A DNA stretch of 64,000 bases from Hyaloraphidium curvatum (lineage: Eukaryota; Monoblepharomycota; Hyaloraphidiomycetes; Hyaloraphidiales; Hyaloraphidiaceae): positions 186,001 to 250,000 of the forward strand of contig JAIVFI010000032.1 of assembly GCA_025558095.1 (NCBI GenBank). The letters are read 5' to 3'. Shown here piece by piece: positions 32,009 to 42,036 of this stretch. Within the stretch, counting starts at the first letter, position 1, and each line of letters starts with the position of its first letter. Made by a program: the position numbers and the translations under genes. Under the pieces are notes generated by a model. That model worked only from the letters and a program-made list of their open reading frames with translations. It was not told the origin of the DNA and made no database searches.

Positions 32009-35000
32009 CTTTGGCGCAACACGCCTCCGATCGCAGCCTCGACGCGGGATCCCAGTTGGCCCCACAGCGATCCCATCAACCGCCCTCCTCGCACAGCGGC
32101 GGAATCTGGTTTGGCCAGCAAGGCCTCCTCGTCAGAGGCAATGTCCATGGGAACGAAGGATGAAGACGCCGCAGCATCGTCCCCGATGTCGACGACAGGG
32201 GCACTGATGCCCAGCTCCGATGCCACGCAAAAGTCCGGTTTTCGGTACCGCTTCAGCAGCAACGAGCTCATGACAACGCTGACCGAGCTCATTGCCATCG
32301 CGGCACCTGCCGCCATGGGCGGCAAGGTAATGTTCAGCGGGATCAAGAAACCCATGGCAAGGGGGACCATGACCACATTGTAGATGAAAGAGAAGAGAAA
32401 ATTGAGCTTGATCCTGCGGAAAATGGAACGGGAGAGGTGGAGTGCGGTGGGCACGTCCATGAGATTGTCCTTGACCAGCACGATCTGGGCGGCCTCCATG
32501 GTGACGTCCGTTCCGGCGCCGACAGCGATCCCGACGTTGGCCTTGCTGATGGCCACCGAATCGTTGACGCCGTCCCCGACAAAAGCGACGTGGTAGCCGC
32601 TGGCCTGCATGGCATCCACAATGTCCGCCTTTGCGGCCGGCGTGACCTCGGCATGGACCTCGTCGATGCCGCACTCGCGTGCCACGACCTCGGCCGTCCT
32701 CCGAGCGTCGCCAGTGACCATGGCCACCTGCAGACCCAGCGACCGCAACGCGCTCACGGCGGCCTTGGCCTCGGGCTTGAGCGTATCGGCGAGCACCACC
32801 ATCCCGTACAGCTCGCCGTCGACGAGCGCCCAGACGACGGTGTGGCCGCTCGCGTTGCGCGCATCCGATTCGGTCTGCAGATGTGACGGGAGCTCCCCGA
32901 ACCCCTTCTGGCGCAGCAGTCGCAGGTTGCCGACGGCGACGGACCGCACACTTCGGTCCAGCTCGATCGTGGCAGACACACCCGCACCCGGCACGGCGGT
33001 GAAGTCGACCACGCGTCCCTGGAAACCGGATCTGGCGATCGAACGTAGCGCGTGCGCTGCAATGGCGCGACCAAGAGGGTGCTCGCTGTTGCTTTCGGCC
33101 AACCCGACAAGCTGGTAGAAGTTGTCCAAGCTGTGGCCTGGGGATGCCGGCTTGCCCTCCCCGTGCACAAGTTGCGTGGCGACAACGTCGAGCTTCCCCT
33201 TGGTCAGAGTGCCCGTCTTGTCGAACAGAATCTTGTTCACCCTGCCGGCCATCTCCAAGGGGGCACCACCCTTGATGAGGATGCCCATTTGCGCGCCGAC
33301 GCCCGTTCCGACCATGACGGCAGTCGGGGTGGCCAAGCCCAACGTGCACGGGCAAGCGACGACAATGACCGAGATTCCAAGCTGGAGTGCGATCGCAAAG
33401 AGGCTTTCGCGCTCGGGGAAATGGCTGCGCACGCCGGGGACGCAGACAAGGAGAATCTCAAGGAAGATGGTCAGTCGAAAAGCGGAGCGACCGAAAGGAA
33501 CCACACACCGTCCAGACGACGAACGTTACAAAGCCCAGCAAAACGATGATGGGTACGAAAATCGCCGCCACGCGATCGGCAATGTCCTGGATGGGAGCCC
33601 GGCTCGTCTGCGCCTCGTCGACGAGCCGCACGATCTGGGACAGCGCCGTCTCCCCACCGACCTTGATCGCCCTGACGTGCACGGTGCCCGACTGGTTCAG
33701 CGTGCCGCCGATGACGGCGTCGTTGGCGTGCTTCGAGACCGGCCGCGCTTCCCCCGACAGGAGCGATTCGTCGGCGGTCGTCTCTCCCCACTCGACGAGG
33801 CCGTCGACCGGGAACTTTTCGCCCGGCATGACCTTGAGCAGGTCACCGCGCTGCACCAGCTCCACGGGTATCCGGCGCTCGCCAATCACGACGCCATCGC
33901 GGGTATTGAGAAGGGTTGCAAAGGTAGGCCCCAGCGTGAGCAGGCTGGACAAGGCAGTTGTTGTTCGTCCCTTGGCAACGTTTTCGAGGTACCTTGAAGG
34001 AGGCGAGTGTGGTTTAAAGACGGCACGGTCTCGGCCATCAGAAGCTCTCACCTCCCGAGGACGATAAACGTTATCAGCGAGGCTGGCGTTTCCCAGAAAG
34101 TAACGGCCTCGGCCTGACCCCCAGTGAACACGCTGACGAGCATGCTGCCGAGGCTGTACAGGTACGCCGTCGACGTGCCCAGCACCACGAGCACGTCCAT
34201 GGTCGCGATGCCGTGCCGCAGCCCCTTCCAGCTGGAAGCGTAGAACCGCCGGCCGACGCCAAACTGCACCGGGGTCGAGAGCACGAAGCCGATCAGGTCC
34301 ATCCGGGAGAGGCCCGGGATGACGTCCATCATGAGCCACATGTGGCACACCGGAAGCTGCGGCAGGAGCATGTTGATGAACATGAGCGGGATCGTGAAGG
34401 CCGAGGCAAAGATCAGGGCGTCCCTCCAGGAACGGATCTCCTTGATCCGCTGGAGCGACTCCATCTGGGCATTGGTCTGGATTCCTTCCGGGCTGATGAC
34501 CAGGAGGTTGAAGCCCAGGGCGTCGACCGCGTCCACCAGGGCACGGGCACCCGTGACGTTCGAGTCGAACGTGACGGCCACCCTGCCGTCCTTGTCCACG
34601 CTGCAGGTCTGCACGCCGGCCGCCGACGAGAGCGTGCTGTTCACGAGATTCAGGTCCTTGGGCGACTTGGCGCCGTAAACGCGGAAGTCGACTCCGACAA
34701 CCGCCTGGGCGCGGGGTCCGCCGTCGGTGGAGGCCCGGATTCCCTTGTAGGGGTCCGTGGAGGCAAGAAGGGTGGCTTCGAACCCGAGGGAGTTGATAAC
34801 GTCCGCAATGGCGGTGCTGTCAATGGCAGCGGGCTCGAACCTGACCTCGGCCTGCGCAGTGTCAGCCTTCAAATGGGTACCGGCCTCGGAGAGTCGCCCA
34901 CCTTCTCGGCCAGCAGGGCCACCTTTGCGTCCTTGACACCGGGCAGCCTCGCCAGCTTCCGTGTGATGCTGTTGACGCACGATGCGCAGGTCATGCCCTC

Positions 35001-35459
35001 GACCCGGAGGTAGACGGTCTGGCACAGCCCGGCCGGAGAAAGGCCGGGGCTCGGGGGCGGCGGCTCCCCTCCAGCGGGATCGGAGGCCACGGCGGCCACC
35101 GGAATGTCCTCGTCCGACACCGTGTCCAGCGTTTGCCGCCGGGCCCTGGTGGCGACGGCCAGCTCGCCGTTGTCCCGCATGTCGACGACCAGCTCGGCGC
35201 CCGGGTCCGGCGGTAGCCCCAGTGCCGGGCCGTCCTCCACGACGGCCGCATCGAAGCCGCAGTCCTCCAGGGCCGCCCTGATGCGGGCTGCGTCGACGGC
35301 GCCCTCGGCGTAGTCGACCGCGGCCTCGTTGCGTGCCAACGACACCTCGAAGCCGGCGACGCCTTGGCCGAGGTCCTCCAGCGCCAGGCTGCACGCCTGC
35401 ACGCACGAGTGGCACACCATGCCGTCGATGGCGACGACGGCGCGCCGCAGCCCGGCCAT
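32005..35459 (-). CDS. CCC2: Copper-transporting P1B-type ATPase
   Basis: Four exons: 35459-34902, 34851-34052, 33992-33507, 33424-32005; 1087 residues. Three heavy-metal-binding domains are at the N terminus. The first has GMVCHSC and the second GMTCASC; the third (from [10 protein letters not shown]) has lost its CxxC. Membrane helices include [19 protein letters not shown]. Catalytic motifs: SGEARPV (actuator), [16 protein letters not shown] (CPC metal site), [11 protein letters not shown] (phosphorylated Asp), SEHPLGRAI (nucleotide site) and [10 protein letters not shown] (hinge). The enzyme pumps Cu(I) into the Golgi lumen to load multicopper oxidases used in iron uptake. I chose the Met of [14 protein letters not shown] because it immediately precedes the first metal domain; the open frame extends 60 residues upstream. 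Confidence 0.95.
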
Positions 35460-35571
35460 CGCGCTCGCCGGGGGCAGTGCTGTGCTCACCTCGTGCTGCT
35501 TCCGATCACTCGCGGCACCGGCAGGGAGAGCACCGCCGCACCCGCGGACCCCAACAGACCGCATCGCCGCG
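35460..35571. promoter_or_regulatory. Very short divergent promoter gap, copper ATPase / coronin
   Basis: 112 bp between start codons. A TGCTGTGCTCACC-type stretch near 35480 and Cys-codon-free GC-rich sequence are seen, but no copper- or iron-regulator site could be assigned. Confidence 0.4.
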
Positions 35572-37445
35572 ATGAGCAGGCACGTGCGCCGCGCTGCACG
35601 ACCCGCCGCGCTGACCCGCGCCCCGAACTCCGCGCGCCCCACGCGATTGCCCCGGACCCCGCGACCCCGACCAACCCCGACCCGCGGACCCCTCCCCGAC
35701 CCACAGGTTCGTGCGGCAGAGCAAGTTCCGCCATGTCTTCGGCCAGCAGGGCAAGCGGCCGGACCAGGTCTACGACAACATCAAGGTGTCGCGCTCGGCA
35801 TGGGACACGGACCTGGTCAAGGCAAACGTGCACTTCATCTCGGTCAACCTCGAGGTGCTCGCGCCGTGCTGCCGGCGTCCGCCCCGCTTGCTCACGCCAG
35901 GCTCCCGGCACGCTCCAGACCGGCGGCGGAGGCGCGTTCGCGGTCATCCCGCTGGGCCTGACCGGCAAGCTGCCGGATGGCTACCCCGTCGTCAACGGCC
36001 ACGCCGCCGCGGTGCTGGACACCGACTGGCACCCGTACAACGACTACATCGTGGCGTCGGGCTCGGAGGACACAAAAGCAATGGTCTGGAAGATCCCGGA
36101 GGGCGGGCTGACCCAGCTGCTGGACCAGCCCCTGCTCACGCTGTCGGGGTACGTCCGGCGCCGCCATCCCGCGTCACCGCGGCACTCATCGCGACCCGCA
36201 GGCACGGGAAAAAGGTTGGCCACGTGCTGTTCCACCCCACGGCGGAGAACGTGCTGGCGACGGCGGCGGCGGACCAGACCGTGAAGCTGTGGGACGTCAC
36301 CAAGGGGGAGGAGAAGGGCAGCTTCACCGGCTTCGGGGACAACATCCAGGGCATCTGCTGGAACTGGGACGGCAGCCAGATGGCGACGGTGTCGAAGGAC
36401 AAGACGATCCGCGTGTTTGATCCCCGGACGGGCAAAGCGACGGCGGTGGGCGGCCGTCAACTCTGTCTCCCGATCGCTCCCACTCACGGGCTTCACTACT
36501 TCAAGGAGGCACCATCGCACCAGGGCGTCAAGGCGTCGAGGGTGGTCTGGCTGGGGGACACGACAAAAGTCGTCACGACGGGTTTCTCGCGGAGCGCGGG
36601 GCGGCAGATGTTCGTCTGGGACACGGCGAACCTGAAGGAGCCGCTCAAGCAGGAGGACGTGGACAACAGCGCGGGCGTGCTGATTCCTCACTACGACCCG
36701 GACACGAAAGTGTTGTTTGTCGCCGGCAAGGTGCTCCGATTCCTCCTCGGTGCCGCTCCATTTGGCTAAAGGGCGCCCGTCCCTCCAGGGCGACGGCAAC
36801 ATCCGGATGTACGAGTGGGCGGACGACGAGGGGCAGCTGCACTTCCTTACGGGCGAGTGGTGGCCGGCGGGCCCTGTTTGTGGCTGCTGACTCGGTCGCC
36901 CCTCTAGAATTCAAGACCTCGGATCCCCTCCGGGGCATCGGCTTCCTCCCGAAGCGCGGCGTGAAGACAAACGAGTGCGAGGTCGACAGGGCTTTCAAGG
37001 CACACACGAACATGGTCGAGCCGATTTCGTTCATCGTGCCCCGGAAGGTGAGCGCTCTCGCCGCCGACTGGAACGGAAAAGACTGACGAGCTTGGGGCAG
37101 GCTGATACCTTCCAAGCCGACATTTTCCCAGACTGCATCGGCGACGAGGCGGCACTGACGGCGGACGAGTACTTTGCGGGGAAGAACGCGCCGCCCAAGC
37201 TGATCTCGCTCGCCGAGGGCTTCAAGCCCCAGGCGCCCAAGGAGTTCGTCGTCGCCGCGGCCGCCGCAGCGGAACACGCGCCGCCGCCGGCCGCGGGCGG
37301 GAGAACCATGTCGGAGAAGGAGTTCCAGGACGGGTACTACGCGCTGCTGAAGGAGAATGAGCAGCTGAAGGCGCGCATCCGGGACCTCGAGACGTCGAAC
37401 GCAAATCTGGTGGAGAAGAGCCTCTCTCAAATGAGCCTTAAATGA
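35572..37445 (+). CDS. CRN1: Coronin (actin-binding WD40 protein)
   Basis: Eight exons: 35572-35579, 35707-35854, 35901-36148, 36202-36445, 36506-36730, 36789-36852, 36908-37047, 37101-37445; 473 residues. It starts MSRFVRQSKFRHVFGQ, the coronin signature. The start is split by intron 1, whose donor is GC (AG|GCACGT), and intron 6 also begins GC (GCGAGT). WD40 blades include AVLDTDWHPYNDYIVASGSE, VGHVLFHPTAENVLATAAAD, GICWNWDGSQMATVSKDKTI and RVVWLGDTTKVVTTGFS. The conserved PLRGIGFLPKRGV extension follows. The C-terminus is an acidic/Ala linker and a trimer-type coiled coil (ENEQLKARIRDLETSNANL). Coronin bundles and bridges actin filaments and regulates Arp2/3 at cortical patches. The start is 112 bp from the divergent copper ATPase. 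Confidence 0.94.
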
Positions 37446-37507
37446 GTCAATTATACCCGTTATCTCTGGCAACCTTGGCCGGGACATCATTCTGAGCTGC
37501 TCGTCTA

Positions 37508-38488
37508 CTACTCCTTTTTGCTGAGGTACGAGTGCAAGGAGCTCTTGCCGAGGCTCTTCCGCGACAGGCCCACTCGCATGGCTGGCTGGGTGGGAAGCTT
37601 CGGCGGTCCGGACTTTGGCACGAGCTTTCCCGTCAGAGGCACCGCCTTGACACCCACGGCAACCGGTGGGGCGACGTCGATGAGGGCTTTCGATCGCTTC
37701 GGAGCCGCCGAGTCCGCGGAAGAGGCGCCCGGGTCCGCAGCCGGCGCCAGCGACTGCTTCGCAGACTGCGGCGCTGCGCTTCCTCCTTTGCCCGCTCCGC
37801 CCTTCCCGGCCTTGGTGGTGCTCGACTTTGCCTTGGGCGCCGCCTTTGGCTTCCCGCCTCCGGGTGTGGATGCGGATGCGGATGCCGATGCGGTATTGCC
37901 GTCCGTCGCTCCGCCTTCCACGTCCTTAGGGTTTGACGCCTTCCGCGCGGGGCTGACGTTCTCTGCTTCGTTGTCCGTCTTGCGCACGGCGGCCGAGCTC
38001 GGTTCGGCGGTGGCCTTCTCTCGGGAGCCGCTGGAATCCTTGTTCGCACCGCGGTCCTGCTTCCCCGCTGCAGGCACCTTGGCCGGCGTCTTCTTTTTGG
38101 GCTTCGGGCTGACCTCTGACTCCGAGGTTGACAACGAGCTCGACGAGTCCGAGCTTTCCGAATCGCTCGACACGACGGCGCGCTTCCTCTTCTGGGCTGC
38201 TCCGACGTCCACGCTCGACTCGCGGCTCTTCGGCTTCCCGGGCGCTGCCGACGCGGGCTTTGCCGCAGACTTCTTCGCAAACGCGGGCGTGGAAGCGGCG
38301 GCAGGGGCAGAGACCAAGTCCTCGGCGAGATCTGACGACAGGACCACGGGGGCAGCCGGTGCAGCAGGTCGCGGGGCGGGAGTTCCGGTGCGCTTCGCGG
38401 CCCCGGGATCGCGTGTCGGCACGTCCAGTTCCGTTTTCTCCGTGTAGTCGACCGGTTTGGTCTTTGCAGCACGCCCGGGTCGCGACAT
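37508..38488 (-). CDS. Disordered basic nuclear-type protein
   Basis: One exon, 326 residues, rich in Lys, Ser, Ala, Pro, with a KRKRAVVSSDSESSDSSSS segment that combines a nuclear-localisation-like cluster with a Ser/acidic tract. There is a long low-complexity Ala/Ser/Lys middle. The C-terminal residues MRVGLSRKSLGKSSLHSYL are the only part that looks constrained. They faintly resemble the C-terminal RAD51-binding tail of RAD51AP1 (GLSR-x4-K-x-LHP pattern), but the match is short and no other part of that family is seen. It is divergent from SNT2 and ends 62 bp after the coronin stop. Function unknown; a DNA- or chromatin-associated role is suggested by composition only. Confidence 0.6.
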   Translation of the reverse strand: MSRPGRAAKTKPVDYTEKTELDVPTRDPGAAKRTGTPAPRPAAPAAPVVLSSDLAEDLVSAPAAASTPAFAKKSAAKPASAAPGKPKSRESSVDVGAAQKRKRAVVSSDSESSDSSSSLSTSESEVSPKPKKKTPAKVPAAGKQDRGANKDSSGSREKATAEPSSAAVRKTDNEAENVSPARKASNPKDVEGGATDGNTASASASASTPGGGKPKAAPKAKSSTTKAGKGGAGKGGSAAPQSAKQSLAPAADPGASSADSAAPKRSKALIDVAPPVAVGVKAVPLTGKLVPKSGPPKLPTQPAMRVGLSRKSLGKSSLHSYLSKKE

Positions 38489-38601
38489 CTTCGGAGATCT
38501 TCGACGTGAACCGCGTCGAGGTGATGGGGCCCGGCGTCCCCTTCCACTTCACCCTCGCGCCAATAGCGACTGCCCCGCGAGGGCGGGGCGCAGGCGGCGC
38601 G
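38489..38601. promoter_or_regulatory. Very short divergent promoter gap, disordered nuclear-type gene / SNT2
   Basis: 113 bp between the chosen start codons; shrinks to ~35 bp if the upstream SNT2 Met at 38524 is used, which argues mildly for the downstream Met. Confidence 0.4.
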
Positions 38602-41600
38602 ATGGAGCTCCGGGAAGTGTCCCACAACGGATACACTTTCAGGATAGATGGTGAGGCTCGTCCCGGTCCGCCCTCCACCGACTGAGGCCCCGCCAGACAC
38701 GGTGTACCTCCAACCCGAGTCCGATGGGGGCGTGGACGAGGCGTACTTCATGGGCCGCATCCTCAAGTTCGCCGTGGACGACAAAGGACACCACACGTGC
38801 CTCGTGGGATGGTTCTACCGCACCCGGGACATTAGCATGCGCCGGAGGGGAGACTCGCGGATGCTCGTGGCCACCATGCACTCGGACTGGAACCCCATAG
38901 AGAGCATCCGGGGCAAGTGCACGATACGACACAGGCAGCACATCGATGATCTGGAGGCCTACAAGATGCAGGAGTGGGTTTCGACCTTCTGTCGATTCAC
39001 CCGTCCCGCTCACGGGGTCGGCCCTTTCCCTTCAGCGACTGTTTCTACTACGAGCAGCTGTACGATCGGTTCACTCAGCGCTTCTACGACGTGGTCCCGA
39101 TGGAGAGCGTCCGGACCCTGCCGCCGGACACGATGGAGTCGCTAAAGGCGTTCGACTTCATCGTCACGGACGCGGGCAAGGGCACGGATTTCACGAGCAT
39201 GGAGGTGTGCACGACGTGCTCGGCGGGTGCTGTTCCGACGGACTCTGTGCAATGCGTGGATTGCGCCCGGGTGTACCACATGAGGTGCCTCGATCCGCCG
39301 TTGCTCCGGAAACCGGGCAAAGGGTTCGCATGGACTTGCGTTCAGTGCCTGCAGAAGAAGCAGATCCTTTACTCGAACAACGGGACTGCGTCGTCCGGGG
39401 AGGTTGCGGATCAGATCCCGCGGCCTGCCAAGGAGAAGCCGTCGTTCTCCCGGGGCCAGAAGAAGGCCACACCCGCGACGAGGGCGCCGATCGACAAGAA
39501 CCGGCGGCGACCATTGTGGCCCTTTCGCTACGTGGGCGATTACGCGCGATTTCGGGAAGTCCTTAGTGGGTTACCCTTTTGCTTGCCTTGCGAAGGACCA
39601 TCCCTGACCTAAGTTTGAAGGCGATGCGGACGATGACACCATCATCTATCCTCGCGCTGCATCGCGGATTGGGAAGAAGTACCAGGCCGATCTTCCGGAG
39701 TTCGGCGCCGGCGAGCCGGTGACGGCCCCCGTTCTGGAGGAGGTGACCATGCCGCAGGCACCTCTCGTAGAGGAGGGCGCCGAAGCTGCACCTGGGGAAG
39801 CTCCCGATGCGGAGGATGATGCGCCAGCGAGCGGGAGGGTGAGCCCCCCGAATGCTGCGCAAGGGGGAGAGTACCGCGCTCGGGGCCGGATTCCGCTTTG
39901 GCGGAAGCGCCTCATCATGCAGCAGGAAGCGAAGGAATCGCCCATCGAAGGGTCCGATATCCGCCAGGATCTTTCCGAAGAGCTTGCGTTCTCCCTTCCG
40001 GAAGATGCGCGCGAAGAAGACTGTGAGTTCCAGTGCGCGAGAAGCATCGCCGTTCACCGACGCTTCTGTGCAGTTGATCGTTTCTTTGACGAGTGTCTGC
40101 AAAATCTCCCCGGGCCGAACCGGGTGGACTTTCTGGATCGGAGTCTCCTGGAGCTGCATCGGACGGGATATGACCTGGAGGAGGCCGCCGTTGCTGCCAA
40201 GTCTCTGACGCCGGGAGACGTGGATCTGGCCGAATGGACGCCGGAGGAAGTCCAATTGTTTGAAGACGGTGTGGCACGCTTAGGTCATGACCTCTTCGGC
40301 ATTTCCAAAGAGGTATCGCGTTCGGTGTGGCCCTTCCGAACCAAGCTTAAATGTTGCTTTGTTCCAGCTGTCCTCGAAGCGCCGCCGCGACATTGTTCAG
40401 TTCTTCTACCTTTGGAAGAAGACACCGCGCTACATCCCCGTCTACTCGATGTACTGCCGGAAGCATCGTCCAAAGTGGGGAACTTGCGTCGTGCGGACGT
40501 CGAGCATGGCTGACGAATCCGCAACAGCAAGCGCTTCAAAAAGACGACGGAGGAGGCCGAGCCTGCGGATGTCGTCATGAAGGATGCGGACGATCAGGCT
40601 GCGCAGACCGAGCAGTACTGCACGAACTGCTGGACGACAACCCCGCCCATCTTGTTGGCGAGCATTCGCGGGCAGGACAAGACGACGATCTGCAAGCGAT
40701 GTTTGGAGTACTGGCTCCGATACGCCGTCAACAGGCACGTCAGCGACGGTACGAAGCGCTCGAACCGCGACGATTCCGGTCGAGATGCACCCCAGGGCGG
40801 CAGCGGTCAGGGCAAACGCGGCGGACGGAAGGCAAACAAGGTGCGTTCTGACCTGTCTTCTCGCCAGCTCGGTTTCGACGGGGTTCTGCGCAGGGATCCA
40901 AGTCGGAAGAGCAAAAGAACCGCGTACCGTGCGGCATTTGCAGCACTCTCCAAAGCTACTCCAATTCCCCCATGTTCACCTGCGCTCAGTGCGCTCTTCG
41001 CGTCCACGAAGGTGATGAAATGCGCTCCGCAACCCGTGTTCAGGTACCTGATCCAAGCCACAGAATGCTACGGAGCCGAGCCTCCGGACGAGGACTCTCC
41101 CTGGTTCTGTGCGAGGTGCAAGTTCTCGCGCGAGAATACGGACACGGTGGTGCGGACTCGTTTGGCGAGGAACGGCTTCGAGGTTCTCACACGTTTTGAA
41201 GCCCTCGGCCTGCGTGCTGTGCCGCAACCCCACGGACAAAACGCCCGAGGCTTACAAGAGGACAATTGGCGGTTCCTGGGTGCATGTGCTCTGCAGCCTT
41301 TGGATCCCGGAGGTCAAGTTCGCGGACGTCGCCAACCTGGAGCTTGTCGACATCGCCACCGTCGACAGGAAGAAATGGGCTGCCGTAAGCGTTTCGTACG
41401 TCCTTGTGCGCTTGTTGCTTAAGCCCGCTGCCTACCCAGCCGTGCGGTCTGTGCTCGCAAGATAGGGGGGCGTGCTTGACCTGCAGCTACAAGAGCTGTT
41501 CAAAAACTTTCCACGTGTCGTGCGCGAAACGCGGGGGCCTCGCGCTGCAAGTCGAGGAAGGCAAGGCAGGGAAGCTGAACGCCACGCTCTACTGTCAAGA

Positions 41601-41994
41601 GCACAAATCGGTGGGTCGCCTGCGAGTCCGGGACGACTGCGTGGAGGCTCACTGCGTGTGCCAGTTCGCTTCGGAAAGCCACACGCCCAAATCGGAGCTG
41701 GTCTCCATGTTCGTGGAACAGTACAAGGGCCTGCCGCGGCAATTCTCGGACTACCGCGGGGCCGCATTGCGTTCCCGAACGATGGGTATTATGGACCGCT
41801 GCGAGTGCCACTTTGGGCAGGCTGCCGTCGTGCCGTCCGCACCGGCCGGTGGGCCCAAGAAGGGCGCCGGCCGGGGCGGCCCTGGAAAGCATGCCCATGC
41901 TCCGCAGGTGGAGAAACCTGTGGAGCCCGCGAAGCCCGTGGGGTGCTCCACGATACAGGCTCTTCGCGAGGCTTTTGACATTGAAATGCAGTGA
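38602..41994 (+). CDS. SNT2: SNT2-like chromatin reader / E3 ligase (BAH, PHD, SANT, GATA-type, ePHD)
   Basis: Ten exons: 38602-38650, 38697-38973, 39036-39558, 39614-40312, 40368-40474, 40528-40840, 40894-41011, 41064-41149, 41202-41384, 41440-41994; 969 residues. An in-frame Met at 38524 could add 26. Order: a BAH domain (TVYLQPESDGGV ... VGWFYRTRDISMRR ... IRGKCTIRH), a PHD finger (CTTCSAGAVPTDSVQCVDC), an ELM2/SANT region (WTPEEVQLFEDGVARLGHDL, then VQFFYLWKKTPRY), a GATA-type finger (CTNCWTTTPP ... CKRC), a second PHD (CGICSTLQ ... CAQC) and an extended PHD (CVLCRNPTDKTPEAYKRTI, then CGLCSQDRGACLTC and FHVSCAKRGG). SNT2 in yeast binds modified H3 with Rpd3 and Ecm5, coordinates oxidative-stress genes and ubiquitinates excess histones. 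The last exon may contain one more intron. Confidence 0.9.
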
Positions 41995-42036
41995 CGCTGT
42001 ACAGCACGCTGTACAGATTCTGTGTCTCTAGATTGA

